A stretch of 64,000 nt of DNA. Source: Malurus cyaneus samueli (taxonomy: Eukaryota > Chordata > Aves > Passeriformes > Maluridae). Below are positions 46,810 through 60,900 of this stretch, in pieces. The translations under genes and the position numbers were made by a program. The stretch is taken from positions 58,122,506 to 58,186,505 of the forward strand of contig CM019214.1 of the NCBI GenBank assembly GCA_009741485.1. The letters run 5' to 3'. The notes below the pieces were generated by a model. The model saw only the letters and a list, made by a program, of their open reading frames with translations, was not told where the DNA came from and made no database searches. Every line of letters begins with the position of its first letter. The first letter of the stretch is position 1.

Positions 46810-49800
46810 GCCCTTCCACCAGATCACTGAAACTGTGAAACTTATTTTGAAAATATCGAGAGCATTTAAAGATCATAAATAAAGGTCACTGCTTTGTACT
46901 GTCACCACCTTTTCATACTCTGCAATTGACCTACAAAAGATCCTTTAAATGGTTTCTAAAGCCACAGCATTTCTTTTAGGTTCCTTTGCAAGCAGTTAGG
47001 ATTTGCCTAGAAGTGAATGGAATGATAATTCACTACTGTATTTTTCGCTCTCATTTTGGATGCATAGGAGTGTGAACATTTCTGCAAGAAAATTGAAAAT
47101 GTACATAGCCACTTTTTCAAATTACTTTTAAAAAGTATAATGGATTTAACATGAAACAGGTATCCTAATATAGTCAAAATGAGGAATTCTAATGGAAGAC
47201 AAAAATACAATTCTCGAGGGATTAGCAAATCTTTGCAGTTCGGTTTTACAGCAGAAGGGAAGCCACTAAACAACTGTGGAAAAACAGTGATTTGCTAACA
47301 TTATAACTTTGCCATAAATATTAGGGGAAAGGGCACAAAACATCATTTTATTGAGCTTTTAAGAAGCATCTAACTAAACAGAATTGGTCAGCACCAGAGA
47401 AGTACTGTAAAAATATTAAATTACAAAATTGGCATACATCACAAGAGTTGAATGGCACTTTTAAGAGAAAAACAAATTTCAGATTATTATCTGTGGTAAT
47501 GTAATGTACTAGCATGATTCTCCAGCATTTCAGACTCCTCCATCACCACCAAAGCTTAAGTTTCCACTGGATGCCACACTTCTCTTCAAGGTGTTTATTT
47601 GAAAATGTTATACATTTTATTACTTAACCACAGCTCTATAGGAACTGGCATGTTAAAGATAAGAGAAAATGTCATGCCAAGAGCAGCCAAAACTTGGCAA
47701 CCTTGAATTTACCCTAACAGTCTTTTTTTCAAAGTTATTTCCTAATCACATATTCCACTTACAACAACCATGCCATGCCAATGAATGTCTTCTGCTTTGC
47801 TGCAATCTTGCATTTCCTTCTGTTTTTCCCCATGCTTGCAATTACAGAGGCATGCTTTATGAATTAAGTATATCATGCAAAAAAAATTCCCTACAGACTG
47901 GACAGAGTGAATTGATATTTTTTTTTTTTCCTCTGGGAAACTTAAAAAGTTTGACATAGTTTTACTGTCCAAGGTACTATAAATACAAGGAAAGACCTTA
48001 GGTGTGTTTCATTTGACTAAATACAGAAATCTACTAAATAAATATGGATAGGTCAAAGTAAGAAATCAAATCCTAGCCCCTAAGACCAATTCAGATTGCC
48101 CAGGTCTTATTCAGTCATTTACATGCTCAGTCTCTCTGGCAAGAGAGAGCTGACTAAAATACTGAGCCAACAACTTATATACCACTAATTCCTGCTCAAA
48201 AGTTTGCTCCTTGGATATTTTTTTGTGAGAAATGTACAGTTGCCTTATGACTGAGACTGGAATATTGAGATTTTTCCTATGAATGACAGTACTTTTCAGG
48301 ACTGATTAATCAACAGTAATTTAATATTTAAATTAATAGTATCTTAAAATACCAGTTTCTCACTACTGATTATGGAAGAAGGGTATAACAACTCTCTGAG
48401 CTACAGAAAATTGCAGTGGTGACCTAAAGTTAGCTGAGATAAATCTGACCTCTGTGGTGTTTAGATCTCAGGAGGGAAAAGGTGGCCTTTGAGGACTGTT
48501 TGCTCCCATTTATCTGGGAGCAGATTTTACAAACGTAAATCTGCTGTGTGGAGAAAAGAGGGAGGAGGTAAAAATCTCACACCTGTTTCTTATAAAAGCA
48601 AAGAAAGAGGGTTCATGTGACAACTGTCTGTGCAAGTCCAAACCATTTCAGAGTAGTATGTTAGAGAGAGATAGATATTCAAGTTCTACGTTTGCTTTGT
48701 AGCCAAGTGTGTGAAAAAGCCTTTGTACCAGAGCAGACTTCAGAGAATGATTAATATAATAATATATCCAATCAAATAATTTGACTCTTTATTCCTTTAA
48801 ATGGTAATTTTAAAATATGTTCTAGCTTTAGCCCAAGCAAAAAATGTTTGATATACTTGGACATACTTGTATGGCAAGTAAGACATGGTAATGCAACTTC
48901 ACATTTATGAAAATATTTTTCAAATTAATAATTTCATTAAAATAGTAATGGGCAATGCACTTTTAATTTCCTTTTAGACACCTTTCCGACACCTGTGGTG
49001 TCTGAATCACCTGAATCATTCAACTGAACTTCCATTTTTAGTCAAAGAAGAAAAATGGGCATTTAAAGGCACAAATCTTTTGACCTGTTCTAGAAAGAGA
49101 AGATTCATGCCCTACAAATGCCTATTTCTCTTCATAAAGGGATGTGACTTACTTGGATATAGTCCTTCACATTCTACACTCACGTTCACTGAGCTGGCTC
49201 ATTCCTCAAAGTGTTTCTGCAAAATTTCATTATGTTTTCTTAGCCTAGAGAATTACAGAAGATCTTAAAATTAAGTGCTGTGATTTTGGTTACATACCAT
49301 AAAGAGCTGAGAGGGATTGTTTCCATATTTTGGGTAGGATTATTTGGATTTTTCATTTTACATGGACTTAATTTCCTTCTCAGATACTTTGAGCATGCAA
49401 ATTCTCAGAACCTGTTAAATATTTTTAATTCTTCTGTCCTGCCAAGCATGGTATGTGAAATTCTTTCCACTTGTAAGTTGCTTTCTGATCTCGTAAACAG
49501 CACTTCAACACATTTTTGCATTTAGATAAAAGGAAAACTTCAGAAAAGGCACACTGTTGATTTTGGTATGTATTTTTTAAAAGGAGATATTTCCATTTAA
49601 AGTGCGAAAAAAGTTAACTTACAATTTTGCACCATAAAATGTACCTAGATATTTATATTGTACTGTAATGAGAAACCCAGTAGGCCTATGCTCTTTACCA
49701 ATCAAAATCATCTAGACCTCTCATCTTTCTAAAAACTAACCTCATTGTCATGTGATTCTTAGCGAAAACAGATATGGAATGCAGAATGATGTATAGATTT

Positions 49801-49890
49801 AGGTAAAAATGAGTGATTAACGATGAAAAAGAGAGTAGATCATACTGCAGACAGAAAATATGGTAGACCAAAGTGTGCTGACACTTTATC

Positions 49891-49935
49891 GTTTCTTTGG
49901 GTTAAATTTCTATATGTTTCTTTGGGCTAAATTTC
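49891..49935. repeat. 25-bp tandem duplication
   Basis: GTTTCTTTGGGTTAAATTTC (49891-49910) and GTTTCTTTGGGCTAAATTTC (49916-49935), one mismatch in 20, separated by TATAT. A small local duplication. Confidence 0.92.
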
Positions 49936-50106
49936 AGATTTTTTTATGTAAATCTAATTGAAACAAGCCCTCTTTTTTATGGTAAAGAAAACAGTCTATC
50001 TTTCTCAGCATAATTCATATTGATACAGCCACGTACATAGGATCCATGACATTTCTCTGGTAAGTACTGTCCCCACGATTTTATCTTATGGTACCAGTTT
50101 TAGTAT

Positions 50107-50178
50107 AAAAAGAAAAAGAAAAAGAAAAAGAAAAAGAAAAAGAAAAAGAAAAAGAAAAAGAAAAAGAAAAAGAAAAAG
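50107..50178. repeat. (AAAAAG)12 hexanucleotide microsatellite
   Basis: Twelve perfect AAAAAG units, 72 bp with no interruption. A G falls at every sixth base from 50112 to 50178. The perfection suggests a young, mutable, probably polymorphic array. It lies about 500 bp upstream of the Penelope-like remnant. Confidence 0.98.
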
Positions 50179-50678
50179 GTAATTTTTTTTCTCATACCTT
50201 TTGTTTACCAGGTTGTACATTATTCAGAATTGATAATCTCTACGTTTCCATTTCACAGATTTAGCTTGTATAAAATTTTATATGTTTGATTTTGTGCATA
50301 TCACTGTAATTTGGTGAATCAGTTCTCGTCAGACTTGTCAAATTTTATATATTTCATTTTATAATGTCAAATGTTTGGGATTCAGTTGTAAATATTCAGT
50401 AACATTTTCCCCTCAGAGTAAACATTCACTCCACAGTGAAAGAACAGTACCATATTCTCAGCAAAAATAGTAGACCACTAAATGTTTTTTCAGGGTTACT
50501 ACTTTAAGTTCATAAAAGAGGAAAACAAATACATTTATCATCAAATTTTGGTCCTTCTCTTTTGCACTCCTAAAACTATGAGCACCTATATTGAACTTGG
50601 TAGGGAGTGCTGCAAAGTACTGCAGAAGCACCTAGTGCAGTAGTCAATGCTAAATAAATACCATTCATCACTTCCCCA
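50179..50678. other. Unique sequence upstream of the Penelope-like remnant
   Basis: Searched for the reverse-transcriptase part of the Penelope-like element; no RT motif was recognised in any plus-strand frame. Confidence 0.55.
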
Positions 50679-51062
50679 CAGACAAGGAATTTAAAATCCA
50701 TCAAACCCTCACATGTGAGGCAGATTGCGATTTACATGTTAAAGTGCCCCTGCGAATTGATTTGCATAGGAAAGGCTTCTGGCACACGGAAACAAAGGAT
50801 TAGTGAGCATGGCAAGAGTGCCATTAGCATAGAGAGTACAGATTCTCCTACAACACACCTTTCAACCAACGTAAATGTATTCATCACTAATACGTACATC
50901 TTGGTGGGTTTCCCAGCCAGGAATGAAACAAAGCTTTTGTCTCAAGAGCGGTACGACAAAAGTTATAAACACTGGATGAGCCTGCAAGCAGTGTCAGAGA
51001 CAGGGAGCCGCAAACCTTTCTACCTTACACCAAACCCAAGTGGAATTTTCGGTTTGCTTCAG
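50679..51062 (+). pseudogene. Decayed Penelope-like element, GIY-YIG endonuclease domain
   Basis: Remnant of the C-terminal endonuclease of a Penelope-like retroelement (PLE). The first piece, frame beginning 50681, reads DKEFKIHQTLTCEADC. After a frameshift near 50729 the next frame continues AIYMLKCPCELICIGKA, then KQRISEHGKSAI. This matches the PLE order F-x-I-x(4)-L-x-C, IY-x-L-x-CPC, YxGK, RI-x-EH. The YIG tyrosine is cysteine here (codon TGC 50763-50765), which would disable catalysis. Further on, NETKLLSQERY and LQAVSETG...PFYLTP resemble the end of the domain. A plus open frame runs 50715-51080 from a GTG, probably not a used start. No RT domain is seen upstream, so the copy is 5'-truncated. 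No splice or promoter evidence suggests domestication. Confidence 0.7.
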
Positions 51063-54000
51063 GTGGTAAGGTACATCTGAGCTAATCTGCTAGATTTCCT
51101 CTTATTGACACCTCTAAAAATTCTTCACTGTGTAAAGAATTCACAAAGTCTATCTTTTGCATTATCAAAAGTGGCTTGAGTAGGCTTTGTTTGCAGCCAT
51201 TTAAAACAGTGATTTCTTCTGCAGTTGATTCAGAATAAAAATCTAATATTAGATGCTTGTAATCAGCCCTATCAAACTGCTTCCCTCCACTGTCTGTCAA
51301 GGCAGCCTTGATAAAATAGTCTCACTAAGCTGAATCTAACTTTTGGAATTATTTCAGTTTAACTTGCCTCAGACTATTGGAATCATTACATGTAGGTGAT
51401 AATGAGTACCTATGGCAAATCTCACTCTTGCTAGACCAGTCCACTTCCAGTTCTGGAATGTCTCCTGCAAACTCTCATTAGTCCCTGCTGTATGTGATAG
51501 GCTTCCACTGAAAGCACAGGGCTAGAAATAGGCTACAGCTGCAGTGAAGGAATCTCAGTTGTGTCCCTGCCTTGGTGACTTAGCCCAGTGATCTCTGCTC
51601 CTCTCTGTCAGAGTGAAATGTCTGTCAAATGCAGGACTGTGCAGGAGCAAGGAAGATGCTGGATTGTTTCACATTTCCTTTGAGGAAAATGTTGCCAGGG
51701 AAAAGTAATGTTCAGGCTGTGGGCTAACAGCCATGAGGAGGCAGAAATTAATTCAGGGTCTTTGTATATTTTCATGCCATGCTGATTGAAAGTTCATTCT
51801 GGACTTTACCTAACCCAGCTTCTGCTGTTTCCCCTCCAGGAGGTTTGAGTATGAAATGGCATTGATTCTTCCTATGGAGATAAAAGACTGCAAATAAATT
51901 AACATTAAAAGGGATATGCCCTTGAGAAAGCCAAAAGACTGAGCTAAAAAACATCAACTTTAAAATATTTGGCTGAGGTTAGTGTTCTTGATGTCTTAGT
52001 ACTGTGGCACTGACTGCAATAGTGAAATTCTTTGTCTTCTGCAGCATATTGCCCAAGGCACTAACACTGCCAGGATTAGGAACAAAAGTATCTTTATACA
52101 CAGGCACCATCCCACTGAAATCAGGTTATTTCAGGGTTAGGTCCCTGTTTTCTTTTTTTATTTTTCTTTTTTATTTTTTTTTTTAAATGATGCTGCATAT
52201 CCTTACATGGTGCTATTGTTCTCTTTAACTACAAAATAATTTTTAAAAATTGCTGTGGTTTTCTAATGGACATTTGCAGATGCTTCACAGCAAATCTTTT
52301 TACTCCTAAAGATTATGACATTGAATGTGCAAAAGGAATTGAGGAAAAGCTCTATATGCATAAAGTTTTATAAATTATATGTTGTGCATGGAAGATTTTT
52401 AGCATACTTATTTTTATTTTGCAACAATAAAAAGCCTGTTCTGTATTGCTTTTCCTTTATTTAGAACACAAATTAATTGAGGTCATGGTTCTGTTAGGGG
52501 AACACAGTCATATTTCTAGCAAAAACACCATGAAAATTTAATCTGTGTCTGAGAGACTTTTGACCTTTCAAACTTGCAGGATATTTATTATTCCTCTTTT
52601 ATTTTATGTTGGGAGTCCTCACATTCATCTGTTCTCTTTAAATATTTACATTGTAACTTCTCCGGGTAAAGTACCACATGCTTAGCTTATACATAGTGCT
52701 CATTATTTGTGCTTCTGCCCTCCTTGACAATTTTCCATTTTGTCAAGGGGTCTTTCAAAATTGCAAGGGAAAAAAATTAATCTTGACTACTGTTTCTTAA
52801 TTATATATTATAAATTATCTTTAATAATTACTTCAATGAAGTATGAAAAGTAAATTATTGAATGCAATTGCAACCTTTCATTTCTAACATATTAGTCTCA
52901 CCTTCCCACTTTTCCCTCTTTTCCCTGTGTGATCATTCACTTTCCTCTTTCTCACGAAATAAATCTAAGTCTTCCAACCTCATTTATACTTTATATTTCA
53001 TCTTTTATTTATAATCTTTGTTTCAATTGCCTTTACTGGTAATTTATTCTACTCATTCATTTGTCTTTTTTGAAATACATTAACTCTGTCCAAGTTCCCT
53101 AATTTGCCTGATTTGTTTACTATCTATTGCCATATAGTTCAGATTTTGACCTCTTTTTAGTATAAAGATGTGTCCATGTTCCAATTTTTTCTTTTAGTCC
53201 TATTTACAATGTTGTAATTCCCTTTTACTGCTTTGCATTTACTATTTAAGACTTTCCCAATGCTTATTAGATCACAGAACAGTGCTGTAGTGTTACAAAA
53301 AGGGCAAGTTCCCTTGATCATGTAGGAGATGATTTGAGCAGATTTCTTACCAATAACTTTTAAAATACTTAAGCTTCTAGAACAGAACATTGTTTAAGGC
53401 CTGATTATTTAAGTGTACATCTCCTCTGTAAAGCACTGAAATAATATTTACAGCACAGTTACTAACATGATCAATAATATTCTGGATTGTTTTTTTAAAT
53501 ACTCTACTTATTCAATAAATAAAAGTATTATTGAAGAGTTTTCCTTCATTTGTTTTCTCTTACTACATATTATTTGATTCCTTTCTAGCTTTTCAGGCTG
53601 ATCCAAGACAGAGTATATTGCAAGGGGTTTTTACATGAGTTTCTCTAAAAGATTTTTCTTCTCCTTTTTGAAGTCGTGTGTGGATATTTTGTGATAAGTA
53701 AGTATAAAATAACATCTGAAGAAATTGTTTTAAACACAGTGAGTGTCTGTAGGAATTATATTTATGTCCTCTGGATTCAACCCTCTAAAATATAGGGAAG
53801 TGATCCTAAGTGGTCAATTATACTCCTTCTTTAATTAGAGTAGAAAAGGCAGGAATTTTCACTCAGGGATAGGTGCCCATGTTGGGGATTGATATGTGCT
53901 AATAAGATAAGTAATGCACGGAATCCCTTTTGGGAAAGACCGTTGGTGGCATTTATTCAGACTTTGCCTGGCATGATTTTAGGCAATGCTAATTCCCACT

Positions 54001-54901
54001 TTTCCAAAGAGTTCCTGGGCACAGTTTGGGAACTAGAATGTACCAGGGATTATTTGTGGCAGATATGTCACATGCAGCCTCACAGTTTTGGTTCCTAAAC
54101 AGAGGACACCAGCCTGCCCTGCTTTGTCAGTCCCAATGAGTGTTCTGACAAATATAGCCTGGATGTCTAAACTTTAAATTACTTGAGAAAAATATTATCT
54201 CATGGGCATGTTTTGCAGTCGCAAAGAATCTCTTTTCCATGAAAGCAATTGCTAAGGTGACAGCATGATTTTATTTTAAATGTTTGCATTTTCTTCAGTG
54301 AAATTTAATGAATGAAAACAGGAGCCAAGGCTCAGATTTGTCATATCTGGCTTCAGTTATTAACTGGCCAGCCAGGCCAGAAGGTGAATCTCTACAGCTA
54401 ACAGGAAAAGGTGTTCTGAGTTATTTTTAGTGACTGCAATCAACTTTAGCCCACACACCATAATTTCAAAATATTTCTGATATGGCAGTTTTCTTTCCAA
54501 TTTTTAATAAATTAACAAAAGGCAGAAATGAACTAAGCCCTGGCTCTTCCCTTTGGGGACATTTTAGAACTGGCAGTAATGTCCTTTCATCATTTAACAA
54601 TTGGCAATAATATTCAAATGGCAAGAAATCCTCTTAACTTTCATGTTTTGTTATATTGGAGAAAATGTCATCAGCTGTGGAAAGCGTATGGATCAAAATT
54701 CTTTACTAGTTCTTTTCTTTGCATTATACTATAGAAAGATGATAATTCATAGCAAAAGCAGAAGGGCATGGCAATTATCATTTAACTTAAATAACAGCAA
54801 TTCTCACCTATCTTTTTATTTCTCCAGACTCTTTTTCCTACGTCTTACTAACAGTCCAAAGATTTTTGTGGTGGTTTTTTGCAATACAATATCACAATAT
54901 T

Positions 54902-54932
<31 letters not shown>

Positions 54933-57900
54933 GGCATGGGCAGGGGAGAAATACACTTCTAAGACAAAGCTAAATTAAACTTCTCATAACACACATAAAA
55001 AAAATTACACAAAAATTCAGACAAAGGACCAGACTTACAAGGCATTCGATACGCAGCAGATCAACGTGAGAAAACACCTTTTGAATGTTCACTTATTGAG
55101 GGATTGTAGTAGGAGGTGTCAGATTTGAAGTATTTTGAAACTCTGGGCATTATTCACATGTACTCTAAGAACATGAGGCTTGCCCTAACAGAGCACCCAT
55201 ACTCTAGCTGTGGCTGGCAGAGTTGCTTAGTGGGTAATGACACAAACAGGGTATATGTGATGAAGGATCTCAGCTGGATCTTCCTAAATGTCAATGATTG
55301 AAGGCATTCCTGATAAGAATGTTTTTCCACAGGCTCTGTGGCATGAACCACAGCCCATTTAAATGGATGATATCTCAGATATATGCGATCAGATTGTTTT
55401 TAAATCTGGAACAGCTTGTACTGCAGTGGTAGAAAAGGAGGAGTCTAAAAAGGAATACGAGAATATTGTTGTTGGCTGGAAATGCACAAATATCTAGATT
55501 AGCTGCATTATTACATAGAAATCACATAGTTTCAGTGGCCTTTTCCTTATTTTGATTCACCTTACTAGTTATTATATTATGAGTTTGTCTTCACACTTTA
55601 TAAATGTGAAGGAAATTTTGTATACTTCCAAATTTGGAGCTTCTTTTTTTTTTGTTCCAGTAAAAAATTTATAACACAAATGCAATGCATTCTTTTTAGA
55701 TGGAGAAGGAAATAGGAATAAATTAATTAACGCAATAAGAAGAGATCCTTCTGCACAGTGAGGGAGATTACAAGGAAATTGTCTTTTCAGGCAATTATTG
55801 CCAAATCTTTGCCAAGAATAAGATTTATAGAGTAAAGTTAAGGGAGTATCCATGTTAATATGGACACATTGACAATGTTCTTTTAAAAAGCAGGAAAGCA
55901 AATTTATGCACTCCAAGCACAGCTCCCTGTGCTCTTCAAAGGGAATGACTTTCTTTTTCTTTTACTAGCTCCTCTGGGGTACTTTATGGACCAGTTCTCT
56001 CATCTCAAGTGTCTGATCCCAAGACATAAATTAATTTTAGATGCAATTTTTATTCTTTGTGGCTGCTAAAGCAATATTCACTGTTTGTTTTGGTTACCAT
56101 GGAGATAATTGACTTCCTGTGGTGGCAAGAGTCTTTTTTGGGGTATTAAAGGGGCTTGGATCTAGGGATTCTCTAATTTCTCATGCAGTGAGGAAAGTAA
56201 TTTCATCAAGAAAACCTTCGTAAGATTTCTCTCCCTCATAATTTGAGTCATTCTTGTTATAATCTTGCGAGTATTTGGGTGTTTTTTTCTTTTCCACATT
56301 CCTTTTGTAGCTCAGCCTGCACACTCCATGATGCTGGCTCAAACCACAGGAAAGGGTAGATAGTCTATTTATTAACGTTGTACTTTGGTCAGGCACAAGC
56401 TCCCAACAGCATATTATCTGATACAACATCAGCAGACACAAAGATAATAAAACATTTGATTATAACCTAGCCTTCAAAATTGATTGGTTAGGATTCAGAG
56501 ACAGACATTTCTGACAAGAAAAAAAAAAATCCTGTGCTGAGGTTGTCAATAAAGAACAAAAAAAAAAGCCATTCAGTTTATAGTAGTTATCTCTCTTATT
56601 CAGCACTAAAATTTGGATTGCTCATACCAAACCTTCAAGCCAGACACTTCAGCATCTGTATAATCAACAAAGAAAAATGCATATTCCATAAGTATGGATA
56701 ACCAAAAAAATGCTCAAAAGTACCTTCTAAGGGATTCCAAAGGTAAAGATGGTGTGTAAGTCCTTGAACCAAATGCTTTCAACCATAAAGAATGGCAAGG
56801 GAGTTTGTGCAAAATCCATATGAGCTTGGGAGGGTTTTTTTCTTAAGTATTTGGAAAAGAATACTCCATTAAATCAGCTCTGGTCAAGAAGGTAGAAAGC
56901 TGGAATGGTTAACTTTGGTGAATTTATTGTATGCACTATCCATGGCTTTCCTCATGCCATTCATAACAGTCATTCACAACATTCCTCTCTTCTGAGTTCA
57001 GGCATTGCCATGTTTACTATGAACGAAAACCTTAAATGAACCAAAAGATATTTGGATTAATGTTCAGTGACCTGTTTAAATAGCCCTGAGCGTCCATACT
57101 CCTGCTCAGGTCTTATACACTCTCCAGAGCAAGCTGCTGCCTCTCAGCACAGCTCCAACAGGAGCCAGGATGGAATCATTGGATGGAGCTGGTGGCAAAC
57201 GTTGCCCTCCACACCCACGAAGGCAGCAATGGCCCTCCTGTACCAGAGCAGAACAGGACATGGTGTGACCACCAACAGATGTGCCCCCAACCCTGCCTTG
57301 AACCTGGGATGATGCTGCAAGTCCCTGAGGAATAATACCTCTAAGTCCTCCAGCTGCAGTGGTAAGCTTATGCATTTCCCAAGCATGAAGCTTTCACCGA
57401 AGATACAATAAAGCTTTTGGACAAATCTTCATTAATAACAAGAATTAAAAGGGGATTTGTCTTGTTTCCACACTAACAGTGGATAAAAGCATATAAACAC
57501 AGGAGGGATTATAAACAAAATCTACATTAATCCCACGATTAGCTCTCTGTCCTCTAGTCTCCACCTCCTATATCGAGGGTCATGCCCTTTAAAGCAGAAA
57601 ATCTGTTACAGTTAAAAAAAAAAACAAAACCACACACAATAGTCATTGTAGTTCTTCTCTAATGCATTGGAGTTTTTAGTCTGGTTTGTTTTGAATTCGG
57701 TGTTCGACACCAAAATGCTCACAGCTATTCCATGCAGGAGTATATTTTTGCTGCATGAAAGTGATGTCCTTTGTTCCTAAAGCATTTTACAGGAAAAAAA
57801 AATAGAATCAATAATAAAAATGGATATCTTTGGGAACAAGTAATAGTAAAGTAAAACTTTAGAAATCTCCTTCTAAGTGTACAACACAAAATCAATTTGG

Positions 57901-60900
57901 CATGACCCTGAGAGTCAGCTATTCTTGCCCTTGTGACAGAAGAGGGAGGAAAAAGAAAAGGAACAAATTAAAGCAGTACATAAAAGCTTTTTGCTCCCCA
58001 AAACTTTGGAGTGTTTTTGAGGTAGAAAGATGCTTAAAACAAGCTTTCAAATATTTAGCAATACTATTTTATAATTTCTTTTTTAGTGTCTGCTGTAGCT
58101 TTAGCCAACTATCAGTCATTTATCTCTTTTTTTTTGTACACAAAGGTTTTTCTTTAACCAAATCTGTAACCTGAGAACCACTATTGCTTCACAGTTTTTC
58201 CACCTCATGTGTTTACAGTTGATTTGTCTAATCCATTTTTGTTTCTTTGCTAAGATTCCTTTATTACATTCATCAAAATCTGAATCCAAATAACAACCCA
58301 GGAGCTAAACTTGAAGCTATCCAGAGAATATTAAACTACTTAGACTGTACAAGAGGAGTGATCATACTAAAGCAACATACTGGATTTTTTTCAAAAAACA
58401 GCAATGCAGTGTTCAGCAATCATGGAAAAGCAATTTTTAAGCAACTGTCTCAAGGTTTCTGGTCTGCTTTTGTGTTCAGCTGAAGTTTCTATTAATCTTT
58501 CCTTAAATTAACTGCACTGAAGCACTCAGGAATTCTTTCACAAAATGTTCATTCCTCTGCAATATTTCCAAAAGAACAGCCTAATACAATGTAGCTGTGA
58601 GAGATATGAAGAGGAGACTGAAATAGGACTACTTAATTTGTATTTTCTAAAAAAAAACCCTTAAAATACAACTTCTTTTCTAGTACTGCAAATGTAGTTA
58701 CTGTAAGAGGTGTTTAAAACACTACAATGGGGTCTTCTTTCTCACATCTGCCCTGATACTGCATTTAGAAATCCTGAATAGGAAAATTCTATTTTCCTAT
58801 TATAAGGTCAAGTTACATCAAGTTCTTGCTAGTAAAACAAGATTTTTAGCATTCTATTGGAATATTAATACATCTAAAACATCTGAGACTCAATATTGTG
58901 ATTTTTCATGATTTACTGCAGATAAAACTCCTATGCAGCTCCAGCAGCAGTTTAAAACACAAGATTTTACTAAGTTGGAAAAGATTTTCAAGCTAAAGTA
59001 AGCACTTGAAAAGATTCATTCTAATGTCACTGAGTTTGGAAACCTGCGTTCTAGAAATCCAATGTGCAGAGTGTTCAAACATAATATCAGCTCTTTCCCA
59101 CACAGATGTGGTAAACATGAATTTGTATCTTATTGTGGTTTCAAGGGCACAGTACAAATGTTATGGTTGCAAATAAAGTACCAAACAAAAGAAATTGTTA
59201 GTCTCTAATCCTTCTTACAATCTTACCCATATCATCTTTATTCGCCTATTTCTCTGAACTATGAACACAAATATCAGGTTTTCAAACTGCAAGCAGAATT
59301 CCAATAAAGTTATAAGATTTCCTTTTTTTTTTTAATCCAAATTAAATACATGCATAATTTCCCTACTGAAAGATTAAACTCCCCTTCCAACAGCATAAAG
59401 TTGGAGACTAGTAAAGGACTAAACTAGTCCTAGAAGCAAATACAAGGTTTGCAATCCTGAGTTTGTTAACACTGAGGGCTAATAACCAAGGGTGGCAAAT
59501 TGTTTTAAGAAAAGCACAGTAATCCAAAATTGAAGATTTCTAGTTCTGTCACTGACATATTTTGCAGAAATGCATCTTTCAAGTATCAGAAATAAATAAT
59601 TTTAGGCTTACAATAAAAACACAGCAAACTGGTTACTTTTCTGATGAACATCAATGCTTTAGCTTTGTGGATTTTGGAAAACTGGTGATTTTTCCTAAAG
59701 TAAACCCAATTTGTTAGTAAACTTGAGTATGCATAACTTTGCAAAACTACCCACTTAAGGTCTGCTACTTCTCTTATTCTATCTCATTAAAAGCATTAAT
59801 AAGTCATTAGAGATTTTGGAATACATTCTTTAAGATTGTTTAAAAATTACTTCCACTCTAGCAAGTCCTGCATTTCCACACAGAGCCATGGTAAAGCATC
59901 CACATGATGTAATAAAATCTTGGTAGCCAATGATTTGTTGGGGTTTTTAGCATCAGTATTTTATATTTAGTTTTAAATCTAATTCTGAAGTACATATTGT
60001 CAGACACAAGCACCAAAATCATGGTTCCCCTATTTTCCTCTCTGTGTGTTCAAATAATACTGAGTCCCAGAAAAGGCAATTCTCTCTTAGCCACAAGTAA
60101 CATGTTTAAAAGCCAATATCTTACAACCACACAAAGCCATAAATGTGAGCTTCACACCATTGAAAAGGGGCCTCAACTTCTCATAATGGAAGGTCAGGCA
60201 ACATCAGGCCATAAAATAGTGACATTATAATATATAGAAAAGCTATTTTACAGAAGGTAATTTTTAGAGGTTTCAAAAATTTATTAGCTATCATTTCCCT
60301 CTCCTTGCGTATCCCATGATCTGGAGGGCATGGTAAAGAAGCCAACCTGACTCAAAGTACAAGGGCATGAAAAATAGTAATAATAAAAAAAGGAAATGAG
60401 CTAAAATACTTCAAAAACTTTCTTCCTTTTTTTTTTTATTCTTTCAAATGCACTGCATAAGCAACATGTATAATCATATAGTTTGGTCTGTAGGATTTAT
60501 GGCATATGATAATAGAGTAATAAGAGCAACTAAATCCTCAGCTGATAAAAATAGTTGTAACCATTACAGCCAAGCTATACATAACAACTTAGGAACTTTC
60601 TCCTTTTTTTCTTACCCCAGATATTCAAGCTATCAAAATCATGTTACCATATGCTAAGCCTCTGATATACATAGATTAAGTAACATTAGTTATCGATGTT
60701 ATTATGCTTGTACATGCAGATTTTTGTTTTATTATTATTAAATTCCTACATGCTTCAATTAACCAGAAGGACACAAGGAATTGGCTGACAAAATACTTAC
60801 AAAGATCCACAATGTGATTTCTTATGGACATGGGATTTAGCTTTAAACTCAAAACTATTGAATGCAATTTTTATTTGAGTTCTTATGTGTGTATCCCCAG

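Larger units (their letters stand above)
41500..49890. other. Unique AT-rich sequence, no gene seen
   Basis: Contains only homopolymers and short repeats listed separately. Frames such as minus 42800-43237 (145 codons) run through poly-A tracts and have no known domain. Confidence 0.6.

Noticed and set aside
54601..54978. 125-codon plus frame with a Phe run
   Set aside because: The run is a 29-base poly-T; the rest shows no domain or splice context.
56092..56110. RFX X-box-like GGTTACCATGGAGATAA
   Set aside because: Only one half-site matches; the second half departs from the motif.
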